Assembly: GCA_018881555.1 (NCBI GenBank) | Contig: JACAXG010000007.1 | Location: 2,680,643 to 2,744,642, forward strand | Direction: 5' to 3' | DNA length: 64,000 bases | Source: Amblyornis subalaris | Taxonomy: Eukaryota; Chordata; Aves; Passeriformes; Ptilonorhynchidae | Part shown: positions 26,247 through 38,274 of the stretch, piece after piece | Layout of the letters: every line of letters starts with the position of its first letter | Position numbering within the stretch: position 1 is the stretch's first letter | Made by a program: the position numbers and the translations under genes | The notes under the pieces: generated by a model | What the model was told of the DNA's origin: nothing | The model's input: the letters and a program-made list of their open reading frames with translations, nothing else | Databases searched by the model: none

Positions 26247-27164
26247 AAAGAGAAGAAATAAAGCTCAATTTTACCATTAGCAGGTGTGCAGCAGGTTCGA
26301 GGAACCCAAATGCCAGAAGTAAAAGATATTAAGAAATAGAAATCTACTGTAACTCTAAGTTATCAGAATACACTGAAGAAGTGACAAACTGCAAAAAATA
26401 CTCCTCTATATTAATTAATAAATGCACAGNGCATTCCTGAAGTATCGAGCGGAATACATTAAGTAAATGGGATTCTGCTTTGTGCAAACAAAGCAGAATA
26501 AATCATTATTGTGGTTTTTATCCTATGTATTGTTTTCACAGATAAATGTAGTGTTTATTGCAGGGAAACAGCCAAATGGCAGGGTTCTTTGGAAGCAGAT
26601 CTGCATGCTCTCTACCAATCATTTCAAGTAAATTATAATTATTTTCTTTGGCACCTTGTGAAACATGACTGACTGTACATGAGGGTTGGTGTCCTCAGGA
26701 TTGGTGCTGTCATGCCCCTGCTCTTATAAAAAACACCCTCTGCCAAGACAAACAATGGCCTAGAATTCGGTGAATTTTTCTGAGCAGAGATAATGAGGTG
26801 CAGTTGACTCCCATCAAGCTCAACTGGGCAAGTGCCACTGGGTTATTCCAGAGGCAGTGAGAAGGGCTGGCTGGAAACCAAAACCCACTTTATTTGCAAA
26901 AGAGGAGGAAAGCTTTCTAAAAAAAGAGCCCCGAGAGATGTCGGAATACCCTTTCCAGCTGGGAATAAAGCAGAGAAGTCAGCAGCAACTCGCGAGTTTA
27001 TGAACTGTNGTGGTCTTTCAGAAGCCTTCTGGATCCCACTCATCCTTCTGCAAGCTCTCGGAGCCAACCACTGTTGATGCTGACACTTCTCATCGAGCTA
27101 CCTACGTGCTCATGGGAGAAGTCTGGCACTCANAGATGATTCGAAAATTGATCTAATTTGATTA

Positions 27165-27550
27165 CCTGCCATCTTTTCCTTTTTTTCTTCCTTCCTTCTC
27201 TAACCTGAAAACTTCTCCCTTTGCTGTTGATACCGTGCTAGCTTTCTTAACTTCTTACTGGAGATGGAAGCAAAAATTCATTACATTCTTTAACCATCCT
27301 GGTGGCATCTATTTTTAGCTCTTCTACCTCTTTGATCAGTGGACCAGCTCTGTCCTTGGTCTTCCTCTTAATGTGTTTGCAGAATGCAGGTACCCATTGT
27401 GTACCTTCTTTCTATATTTTGTCACGCCTTATAATTTCTGATTGCATTCTTATGTGTTCATACGATCTCCTGTTAGACTCTTTCTAATTTCTATTTCCAT
27501 CCTAGTATTTTGACTGCCACATCATTTCTGTTCTGTGGATAAAGGACTTT
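27165..27550 (-). mobile_element. ancient CR1 coding-region fragment
   Basis: The text 'gagatggaagcaaaaattcatt', 'ttagctcttctacctctttgatcagtggacc', 'tccttggtcttcctcttaatgtgtttgcagaa', 'tgtcacgccttataatttctgattgcattc' follows, with many substitutions, the reverse complement of the linker between endonuclease and reverse transcriptase in old amniote CR1 elements. No 3' end is present. It is far more diverged than the other CR1 copies here, so an old insertion is inferred. Confidence 0.6.
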
Positions 27551-28582
27551 GGTGTCCCATTTACCAACTCTGGTAATTTCATAAGGAAATTAGCTCTGAT
27601 ATTCTGCAAAAAGAAGAGATTCCTCTCTCTTCATTACAACATTTGCTTCATTCCCATGATTTGCAATATTAATACAAGGCTGTTGCTGTACCTAGATGTT
27701 TGCCTTTTATTGTAGGTATCTAACATGTACAAAAGTATTTCTTATATGGTCCAGAATTCAGGAAGAGAAANAGTGTGGACTCAGCAGCCACTAAGTATAT
27801 TATATGGACTGGCAATTAAAGCAACTGAACTTTAACTTTGAGGGCTGTGTTCAGTTCCTTGGAGGAATATGAAATGTGTCTCTGCACTGACGGTATTTTG
27901 TCTGCAGTGTGTCATTTTAAATCAGCAGTAACACATAATCCATCTGTCCTCCTCCATTCAAAGTCCATACTCATTTAGCAAATGTTTTTGCAAACAAGTG
28001 AATGACAAACAGGCAAAAATGATGAAAAATTAATAAGAAAATAGCAATAATACAATGTTCATATGACTATTAGTATTTATAAAAATCCAATTCTAATTCA
28101 TAATTTTGGAAAAAGTTTTTTCAGGGCAGTTTTCTTTGTTTGGTCTGAGTCTGGAGAGGTCTTTGCCAAGTATGACAAAATAGGATTCTGACATCTTCTA
28201 AGTTACTAGATCACAACATAGTTTAAGATGCTTTCTTTTTACTCAGATAAAAAATTATGTCTGGGATTTTTAAAACCTCAGACTTGGCAGGTGACACTGC
28301 TTTGAATAAAAAACTAATTCATATTTAAAATCTGTTATTTGCACAATGTTGCCATTGACATTGAAACCCTGTAGCAGAAAGAATAAGGTCAACATGGCTG
28401 CCAAATATTACATCAAAGAAGTCATGCACTTTTTGACTTTCAAAAAAGCTTCTTTATGTAAGTCACAAGAACATTTCTTCTGCTCTTCAATTGCACAACA
28501 CAATCGTTAAGCACTGGAATTAACATGGTAACTCAGTATGTAACTAAAAAAAATATATATTTCTACATATAAGATTGTTTAC

Positions 28583-28642
28583 ATCACTCAGAGGTCTTGC
28601 TTCTTTCTTTTCTGGGTCAATATATTTGCCTTGGATATCCAT
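28583..28642 (-). CDS. candidate exon 4, unidentified gene
   Basis: A 60-bp, phase 0-0 segment with one of the best acceptors in the window (GTAGTTTTTTGTTTCCAG) and a fair donor (GAT|GTAAAC). It reads MDIQGKYIDPEKKEARPLSD, a charged, protein-like composition; the other two frames contain stops. Phase agrees with the neighbours on both sides. Confidence 0.28.
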
Positions 28643-29237
28643 CTGGAAACAAAAAACTACAGTTTACCTTAAGATGCAAAATACAAGCATATACATCCTT
28701 TTGCTGTATTCTTCTCTAAATAATTGTTTCCATATTTTTGGCTTCCTTTGGAAGTTGTGTCAAAATGTTTTGATTATTAGCTGATGAAAATGAGGAGACT
28801 CTCTTTCCGTTACGCTGCCATGCACATCTCACCTAATTCAAATTATTTCCTTTCATATCATGACTCACAAGTGCTGTTTAGCCACTTCATTCAAGAAATA
28901 TATGTTGTTTCCTTCCTTTATTCACTAGATTCTCGGAGTTATAAAGAGCCTCAGAACTTCCAGACACAGTGCTCAGATGTGCATCCAGAATCTTGCAGGC
29001 AGAGAAGCATGAAATTGTCTCAAGGGGCGGAAACGTAAAGCAGCAGATACCCCTCATGCTTCAAATCTTTTCAAATCTATAGCTAAATGTCTGTTCTATT
29101 CAGGGAACAACCGTGGTAGATCAGCTTCCTTCCCAGAAGCTGAGATGTCCCTCAGTTCATGTTTTGCTTTGGGTTTTGTCTAGGCAACTGGATCAAAGCT
29201 GTCACAATGGTTTTATAGTTCAATTATAANAATTTAC

Positions 29238-29356
29238 AGGATTTCTGACAAGAACATTGAGCACAGCGGGCTTGCCCAGCACTGGCTTCCACCATTGAAT
29301 TACACTCTTGCAATTCCTGTTGACTTCAAGTACTTCACATTTATTGGATTGATCTG
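29238..29356 (-). CDS. candidate exon 3, unidentified gene
   Basis: A 119-bp segment with a strong acceptor (TCCACTCTTTGCTTACCAG) and a mediocre donor (CCT|GTAAAT). It is open for 39 codons in the phase exon 2 demands, reading DQSNKCEVLEVNRNCKSV then WWKPVLGKPAVLNVLVRNP. Two cysteines and a Trp pair followed by a beta-strand-like hydrophobic run suit an extracellular domain. I selected this acceptor knowing the required phase, so its phase match is weaker evidence than the others. Confidence 0.22.
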
Positions 29357-30490
29357 CTGGTAAGCAAAGAGTGGACACCAGTTACGTAAGACTTGACTTC
29401 AAGTGCTGGAGCTTCATGGTGATTACTTGAAGAAATTAATTCAGAGGATGAGATACAGAAAAGTTATGGCTTTGTTTTCCATTTGGCACATCTGTGTCCC
29501 AGTAAATGTTTCTGAAAAGATTTTGTGTATTTAGGTAGATTAAGCACAAGACTTTAGGACTAGAGTGTTTGCCTAAGACAAGTTGCGTGACTAAATACTC
29601 CTAAACTTCCAGTTTTTGCAGGAAACCAGCTGAATGATTCAGAATGTGAATGAAAATCCAAATGGCAAAGATTCAGAAGTATTTTAATCGCTGCCTGTAC
29701 TGGACTGTTAATTACCCAAATTTACAAAATTTTTCAATGCTTCACACAAGCCTATAAGTCCATAAAGCATTTGATCCAGTTTTTCTCAGGGTTAAATGTG
29801 AGCTGCATATAGAGTGGCTTAGGTATAAAAACATCTGTAGTTGACAACAGACATTTGTTGTGCCAGTAGAGAGCAATGGAGTTTGGCCTGCAATTTCACT
29901 AGAGCACAGGCAGAACCTGGCTCNCAGGTATAACCTGATACTCAGTTTGGGAGATCAAACCTGAGAAGGGCTGAGCTGAGGAGACTGTCTGGTTAACAAG
30001 CCCTTAAGAGCTGGAGGGAAGCCCTGATTTAGACTGGTTTGAGTGATAGTTGTCCAACAGGAACTTCTGCAGTGATTTCCTCCAATGTATAGATTTCTGT
30101 AGACTCTTCTACAACTGAGAAACAAATTCANATGTCAAGTTGGGCAGATGAACTCAGAATCCCCACCTCTAACTATTTTAGTCTCCTTCTTTTGTGGTTT
30201 TGTAATCCACAAAACACCATAATACTTCATACAAATCATTTCAGGAGACACACGGTTTACAGAGAGATCTACGGCCAACTCAAGGAGACATTATTTTCAT
30301 TTCATTATTCATTTTTCCTTCTTACATGTCTGGTAGAGTGGTTCAGATTCTGTCTTCCATTGACGTCAATTGGAGTTACATATATAATACTCAAGAACAG
30401 GATTTATGATCCAGCATATTACCTTTGATTTTAAAAGGTTATATACACTACAGTCAGACCACGGTATGAATCAAGGAACATATGTTTCAC

Positions 30491-30553
30491 CTGCTACTTC
30501 TAAGGTATTACATGCCATTTTCTTTAAGAATTCTTTGACGTTTATTCCTGTAC
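30491..30553 (-). CDS. candidate exon 2, unidentified gene
   Basis: A 63-bp, phase 1-1 segment with acceptor CTTTTTCATGCTTAG and donor GCAG|GTGAAA. Only this phase is open, reading TGINVKEFLKKMACNTLEVA. It joins exon 1 through a Gly codon. Confidence 0.27.
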
Positions 30554-31201
30554 CTAAGCATGAAAAAGACTACCAAATTTCCAGCACTCTTCAAACTTTT
30601 CATCCCAAGATTTCTGCCCTTAGAAGAAGCCAAATTTGCACTTAAAACAGAAATTCCAAACTCTAAGCCATGAACACAAAAGATGTAACTCTGCTTCTTC
30701 TGATCCGTACTAGTCCATGATCTAGTCCCTTTCAGAATGCACCAAAATAGCATTCCTAGTTGACTGCCATAAAATAAAGTATACTATAGCCTCCCAATGT
30801 AATCATGACAATGCCATTTGCTTTCATCTAGTGTTCAAAGCAGCAACAGACTCCAGGCTTTGTGCACTATTTTTGCCTTTAGCGGATCTTCTCCAATCTT
30901 CAGATTTGGCAACACTAAACCCCAGCCAGTTCTTAGGCTTTTGACAAGAAAGAGAAGACCAGTCCTATTTTTCNAACCAAGCACAGAAGACAGAGCTATT
31001 GTTTGAACAATCTCACAGAGGATTTTCCCTCCTATATTGTTTTTTCCTGCAAAAAGTCGTTCACACTTCTGCCCCACTGACTGACAAATGAGATCCATCC
31101 ACTCCTACAGATACTATGAACAAATTTACCAGCAGCAGAATAGTACAACTAGAGCCTATTTAGTTGCTGATGATTTCTTAGCCACTTCTTAAATTTCTTA
31201 C

Positions 31202-31373
31202 CTGCCAAATAGGATATTTCTGTTACCAAAATAACCCATTCACCAGACAATATGGCTAAGGGGGCTCCTTCAAATACTTTGCTTGGAACAAAAATGGTAA
31301 GCACAGTTATTTCTGATTGATCTAGCCACAAAAGAGAATGATTTAAGCAGTCTTGAAAGAGTAAAGGAAACAT
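31202..31373 (-). CDS. candidate exon 1 of chain (upstream exons not found)
   Basis: A 172-bp segment bounded by acceptor GCTTCCTTTTTAG and a near-perfect donor (GCAG|GTAAGA). The frame reads MFPLLFQDCLNHSLL, then EITVLTIFVPSKVF, and ends SYLA plus one base. The string TIFVPS after a short helix-like run resembles the start of a fasciclin (FAS1) domain, but the rest does not clearly follow the FAS1 pattern, so the domain is only suggested. The ATG at the first base of the exon is probably fortuitous, since an acceptor precedes it. A second frame is also open through this region (31270-31641), so the reading frame is not certain. Confidence 0.3.
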
Positions 31374-32000
31374 CTAAAAAGGAAGCCCAGAGAGGGTTTT
31401 TACTTTCATCTTCAATTTTGGTAGCTTTTCCTCTCCCCAGTGCAACCCTTACATCAGTTGAATCCCTTTGTATTTCCATAGGCTCCAGTGGCCTGACAGG
31501 AGGAATGAGTGTTGCCTTTTCATCTCTATGTAAATGTTTATGTCTAAATAGATACCCTGGCCCAAATTCTGGGCTGTGTTCCAGAGATTTCCCTCTGTAG
31601 AAACGAGATGGATGTCCCCAGTGGATAATTAATTCCTTCATTGGGGTGGAAGCCTAGATGACAGAAGCTTAGCAGAATGGTTGTAGCCTTCCCTCAGGTT
31701 CCTCTGGGGATGGTGAGGGTAGACTCTGATGAGGGCAAGACTTTTATGAGGGTATGATGAGTTCTGTTTAATTCCACTCACTGTTTAGTTGTCCCTAANA
31801 TCACTGTAACAGTCACTCTCCCAAAAACTAAGTCCCCAAATGGTTATGCAGACTTTTGAGAAGGTGGATACCACAGNAAAAATATTTGACTGATGCCCAC
31901 TAAGAAGAAGTATTAACTAAATTGCTTGGAAAATGGAGGGAGTTTCTCTGTTCTCACGTTGGATCCCTCTTTTTCAACACCTAAATTCTTTTCCTTATTA

Positions 32001-32085
32001 GTGAGTTATCAAGCATTGGAACAGGATGCCCAAGGAAGCAGGAGAGTCACCACCCCTGGAGATAGTTAAGGCACAAATCTTTAAC
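32001..32085 (+). mobile_element. CR1 LINE fragment, plus orientation
   Basis: 'ttatcaagcattggaacagg', 'atgcccaaggaagcaggagagtcacc', 'acccctggagatagttaa' matches the forward CR1 3' region (aagcattggaacaggctgcccagggaag...gagtcaccatccctggaggtatttaa). Neither the terminal 3' motif nor the 5' body is present. Confidence 0.8.
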
Positions 32086-35000
32086 TCATTATTTTTTCCT
32101 CACATTTACTGCAGCAAGCTTTCTTCCAAAACTGGAACTGGCAAGACAGAAACATGTGAAGAAGGACAGAAAATCTATCTTATATGCAGCTGAAGAGTTA
32201 AGAATACCCCTAGTGTCTGGAAACACAAACCATAACCTACAAAGCAGGCTTATTCCACTTCCCACTCTCTCTTCCCTCCCAGCACATGTGCTGCTTGGAA
32301 GAGATCANGAACGAGGACTTCAGGCACAACCATTTCTCATAAAGGGCAAAGTCCTGGGAATTCACAGCAAAAGGAAAGGCTGTCTAAGGTGTCATTGACC
32401 ATTTTAGGAAAACATTGCATACTGAAAGTGACAAATTCCAAAAGTCCTTCAAATGTACAGCAGTTCAGTCAGACTGAAAAGAGGCCTTGTTGTGGAGTCC
32501 TTAAAAATTACCAGCTCCCCCACTTCAGCACAGTAATACAGAGTGCCAAACCACCAGGTGTGGGACNAGCTCTGAGCACCAGAGCATCCCACCAAATACA
32601 GAAATTTGAAGCAATAGACCATTATATGCTAAGAACTCAAAGAACTCCTTTCTAACCCATTCAGGTTTTAGCAGGAAACCTGGGAAGAATCTGTGACCTC
32701 AGAGGTTAACTGTCAGACTNGCAGCCACTATTCCCAACAGCCTCTGCACTGTTTACATATTAAAAATGTTTTTAAGACAAATAATGTGTTTCATATTTTC
32801 TCTTTATCATGTTTTATAGCTTTTCCTTTTGTTTGTGTCTAGAACCGCCTTCAATTCAGGGGAGGTAACTAAACCCTGCAATTTAACCTCCACAAAGAAA
32901 GCATNGACCTGGGTTGATTTGGAAGGAAGGGGAAGAGGGAGGTTGTGCTCCATCCAGAGGCTCTAAGCCAAATAGATTTGAAATGGAGAAATGCCCAGAT
33001 TTCTTACAGCGTGTATTCACTAAACCATACTAACTCACTGTGTACTGCAATTCCCTACAATTTATCAGATGCCTGGAAAATGGTGTTCTNCAATTTTGAT
33101 GCCCTGTGACCCCCATATTCACAGCCCTGCAGAACAGAGGGTCAGTGTTCCCATGTCTGCACAGGTTGGATGAGCTGCCTTTGGTGCAGCTCCTGATTAT
33201 CTAATTTTCAGATACTTTTGATATGGTTGCATCGGAAACACAAACTAAGCTCACAGACGTACTTGGAGTCGTTCCAAGGGTCTGCCACAGGTTGCTCTGC
33301 ATAAAATAAACTTTAAACTGATTAGAGAAACAGCTCTGTCATGCATCTGTTTGACTGACAAAGGTGCAAAAGTGCCATATCATCAGCTGCAGGCAAATCA
33401 GTTGACTTTCTTACCATACCTGTACTTCAGAATTTCACCAAGCCTGTCATGTATCTTTTCTATTTCTGTTTCCTGCACTTCTGAATCGAATCTTTTGTTG
33501 CTAAGCCAGCAATGTATAGATTCTGTATGGCTTCTTGCAAAATATTTGGAGAGCAGGATAGGAGAAGAATCATATATTCACANAGCATTATCCCANAGTT
33601 ATCTCACAATCATATGGCAGGTGTTCATATAACAAGCAGGCACCAGGCAAAACATACACTCTGCAAAGATTAATTAAAACTCAGTTCTTCATTTCAANAC
33701 TCAGTTAATGTTGCCACCACACCACAGAAGGTCTGTGATAACTTGTGTACCTGGAGTTCAACATTCAGTCTTTGCTGCACTCCAGAATCTTCTGCTCTAA
33801 AAAATCCCTTAGAAGAACTTTTCCTACTCTGTAAAACTGAAAAGTCATTTTCTTGACGGACAGAATACTGCTATCTCTTTTGCCAGGTCANTTTGAGGAT
33901 TAATTACAATCTGCAAAGTATTTGGATTGCATGAATTTATGATACATAATAGCAATTTAACTACTAACCTAACATGGTGNTTTTAGCTATTAATCAAACT
34001 AAGTAATGCTACCCAAAAGTTTGGTAAGAGCACATTTATAAAGTCTGGGACTATGTCACAAGCAATTTTTATCCAGTCTCGTATTTTAGAATAAAAACTA
34101 AAAAGAGGAATGCTAGTGTCTTTCTTCTAAATTTCCTGGCTTTGTTTCACAAATATTCTCCTCCTTGGCACTGTCTCTAGCTTTTAATTTATNTTTCATC
34201 AATATTAGAAGTAAATAATTAAATGACATGCACATCACTACACTCTGTTGTAGTGATGAATTAATCAATAAGGGGCAGGAAGACCATCTATCCTGGCATT
34301 CCAAACAATGTTTGACAGCTGATCTCATAATATAAAGATAAACTGCCATAGAAAAGACCAGAAGAAACATTTACCAAGAAAGGAAACTGTGATATAATGG
34401 GAGAGAAGAAAAGAAAACCCAAGAGAACATAGATGTTTTGCCATCGTCTATTTTGCAAAGCATTTCNAAGTTTTAATTTAACATTTTATTTCCCTTTTGG
34501 AAACAAACACACAAAGTTCTAAAAAACATTAAGCCCCTACCTGTAAAATCACTATAATGATTTTCCTCTTAGAACTAGAATCTGACATCCAAAAAATTAG
34601 GTAGATTAAACCTTAAAATATCTTGGTACTCTTTGGTTTCGCATGGTGCCTGAAATTCTCTTCTCCTATTTCTTCACCAGACTTCAAGTTGATCAGTAGC
34701 TAAAAAAAACCCAAAGCTCAAATTCCCTGTATTTTTTGAGGTATGAAAGCATTGGAGTGTTCAGGCTTTAGTTACTAAATACTGTACAAATATTCCTGTG
34801 AAACTTGTGATCAAAATTTAGTGTTTTCCACATAACCTTTGCCTCTGGAACTGAGGGTTTACATCAAAATCTTGCAGGATTTTTAAAGTAACTTTTCAGA
34901 CCTTGAAAAGCTTGGTAATAAAAAAGACTTAGAACTTCAGAAATCAGAAAACCTTTAATGTACAAAACTATTGTTGCTACTAGGCAAATGTAATGACTCT

Positions 35001-38000
35001 GGAACTCTATTAAATTCTTTTTTTCCAAGTGTTTAAGAAGGGATAAATTGCATAATAACCAGTTTCAGCTCTACAGCTGCAAGAGCACAATAGAGAAGAG
35101 TAGAAAGAAAGGAGTTGATACTTTCTGTATTTCTGCATGCAGATACACACATGGAATAGAATGTCAAAACAATAACTTAAACCACAAAGAAAACAAACTG
35201 TTAGGTGAAAGAAGTCAGACCAAAACTATGATTTCAAAAAGCTGTTCATGTTTTTAGGAGTTTTAGTGTCCCTATTTTTTTTCCCATGGTTTGGATTCCC
35301 CAGACAGATCAGATCTCTCATCACATACTGTAGTCCAGGATTCTCAAAATGAATTTATGTTGAGCAACGCAGATGTCCAATGATGTTGAAGTTGTACAAT
35401 AGTTATACAATTTCTGTCCTGCTAATAGCAAAAACTATATGAAGCAATAGTTGGAGAGGATGCAGAATGTTATGGGAACTGAGAAACAGTTACTTAAACA
35501 CAACTGTTTATGATACAGATAGCCATGGAAATGGTAGATCATCATACCCCACGCCTTTTGAGTGCCCAAACTCCTCTTTCTGTAAGGTCTCTTCTTCAGG
35601 GCTCCCCATTTCCTTGCTCTCAAGCCTCTTTCCTTGTTCTTCTTTCATTGTTGCACAGATAGATTCCATATAATATTTCATTTCCATAAGGTGCTGCACT
35701 GTCATTTCTGCTCTGCACTGACTTCCNGACAATACAATTCCAGTCATATCCCACTATGCCCTGAGGTTTTCAACAGGAAAATGAATTATCAAAACACATT
35801 CAGGTAAGTAACAGAATGATTTANAACTATAAACATACCTAAGTTCAAACTTGAAAAAACCTGAAGGAATGTATACCAGGAGCCTGTAGAGACAAGACTG
35901 TCAGGAAGATGCAGCACTGGGCAATATTGTGGCCTCTATCAAACANAAGTTTTCAGCAAAGTCTGGGGAGAAGAGAAAAAGGAAATAACGATCNGGACAT
36001 TTTTAAAGTACTTGTTGAAAGATCCAGCAGTTTCCAGAAGAATGGGAAGAGTGTCCACGTTAAACTCGCCAGTTCTGTGTGTTCCTAAGCTCCACTGTGA
36101 CAACAGTAACAGAGAAGTCTGGGAATTAGAAGTGTCAGAACATCTAACGAGGTTTCGCTAAACAGAATTTCGGGAATGGGCACCTTTCGCAGGAGCTGAG
36201 GGATGAGAGGGAACTCCAGGAGTTTCCCTCAGGGGTAAGAGCCACTAACTAGGCGATGATGGCAGCAAGAGAGCTTGGTCAGTGTCCCATCCAGAGTAGC
36301 ATGCCTAGCTGATGGTCTGTGCTAAGCCAGCTTCATTTTCCACTAGCACCCCTCTTGTTCAACNGCAGGTTTAAAAATTATGAAAACCTAATATTTTGTG
36401 AAGTCATTTTACAAAACTCCTAATTTATTAAACAGTGGCCCTCTTTAAGTGTCAAAACTTGCTTTAAAGAAAAATAAGAACCAGCACGGGTGACAGCCAG
36501 GGGAGCCTTCCACTTGCTTAAGGGAATAAAATTGAAAAAATGTATTTCCAACAATTAAAAAGAGGTTTTATTTTTATTAAAAGTGATTAATGCTCAGAGA
36601 ATAACTCAGAGGCTTGAAAAGAAACTGTTCATGAAGCTGGCTACGGGAAAAACTATTTTTTATAACTGACTCTCAGAACTGTTAAGCAGCTGGGAAGTCA
36701 GCTACTTTTATATGTTTTATTTCAAGTACCATAGAATTTTCCTTAAAAGAACATATATTTTACTTCTAAAATTAAAAAATTGCTTTGTTGTTTGAGGGGA
36801 AAATATAAATGCAAATATATATAGANGTTATTTTAATCTTCTTTCACAAGAAAAGTTCAAAGTCTAAATAATATTCATAAGCTGATGTCTAGCATTAAAG
36901 CCAAGGTGGGAAGCATCCCAGGAAGTGTCCACTAGATTAAGATTCATATACAGCATCAGGCATCAGTTCATAGCAGTATAACAAACAAAAACTGAGAATA
37001 AAACCTGAAATATTCTTAAAGATAAAAAATTTTCNGACATTGTTATAAGTCTGAGACATCATTTTTCTGTTAAGATTCAACTTAGAAAATAACCATGGGG
37101 TTCTGAAACAAATCTTAANTTTTTAGATCCTGGTTCTGTTTTGCTCTCATAAGATGAAAACTCTTTTAAAAGCAATTCCTTTGCTAATGCCAGAACCAGA
37201 CAAGCACTGGCTTCAGAAAACCTCCACTGTTTTTGTAGTACAGGCTTCCATTTAGTAAGACATACATGTTTTTTAATTAAATTTCCTATGAAAAACAGTG
37301 GTTTAAATTGAGGGAAACTGTGCCTCACAAAAACTCAGCAATATTATTGAAACCGAGAGCTTATTTGAGAAGACAGGAGTTTTCATAAAAATCCTAAACA
37401 CACTCATTTCTCTATTTCTGAAGGTAAATAAACCCTTCATTAATTCCTCCTCAGATTTACCCATTTGAATTTTTCTGGGTAAAGAAGGGCAAACAATACT
37501 ATGTGGTGTTTTATGGGTGTTTTCTCCAGCTGTGTGCTTGGTAGCACTGGGGCACGCCAGAGAGGTGCAGGGCTGGNGTGCTCGTCTATGTTCCAGTGGC
37601 AGTGCAGCCATGTCCTGCAGCATTCCCCATGTCCCTAATCCCCCGTGCCTCCCCCAGCCACTCAGACACAGGCCCAGGGCTCAGCCTACCTCCTTCCTAT
37701 CCTGGGAAGCCAGATAGGAGGAGAGGAGAAGGGGATGCAATTCCATATCTCATCCTAATCTGGAATGAGAGTTTGAACCGAGTACCTGTAGCCAGGAACT
37801 GTGGAGTTCTCACAGACCAAGGTGGTCAAAGCTCAGGAAAAGCCAAACAGAAGAGCAGCAGAGGAAAACACTCCCTGTTCCACAGACAGAACAACCACAT
37901 TTTACACCATGAACAGGCTGTGCACTTTGGTAATGTCCTGACATGAGTCCTAGGACAAGCACAGGCACCAAATCTCTAAGCACTGGCTTTGGAATTCCAG

Positions 38001-38250
38001 CTGTCCACAGCTGTTCAGAGCAAACATGCCCAAACATGCTCTCTCTGTCAGGAGAAAACAACTACGTCCACCTCCAGCTGAAAGCAATTGCTGTGTCTAA
38101 CTCCTCACATTTCCTTGATATAGCTTCCCAAGTAGCTCACATATCCACGCCACAGCCCAACATTTACCTTCTTAGTCACAGGAGCACAACCACACTCATT
38201 TACCTACAAACAGCGATTCTATTTTTTTTACCCCTTTTTAGTAAATAAAT
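32086..38250. other. unique sequence, no gene seen
   Basis: AT-rich non-coding sequence. A small plus-strand splice-flanked segment at 36193-36234 (acceptor CACCTTTCGCAG, donor AGGG|GTAAGAG) is open but only 14 codons long, so it is not called. No interspersed repeat is recognised. Confidence 0.5.
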
Positions 38251-38253
38251 GCC

Positions 38254-38274
38254 TATTATTATTATTATTATTAG
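38254..38274. repeat. (ATT)n microsatellite
   Basis: About seven perfect ATT units after 'gcct'. Short and uninterrupted, so likely polymorphic. Confidence 0.9.

Noticed and set aside
25624..26277. Overlapping 66-143-codon frames on both strands
   Set aside because: All lie within a CR1 copy and read through its non-coding or antisense sequence.
20084..31373. Assigning the exon chain to stabilin, nidogen or another named EGF/FAS1 protein
   Set aside because: The Cys spacing and FAS1-like start only partly fit; several obligatory cysteines and later FAS1 blocks are absent, so naming it would be guesswork.
36193..36234. Plus-strand 42-bp splice-flanked open segment
   Set aside because: Too short to judge, no partner exon of matching phase was found.
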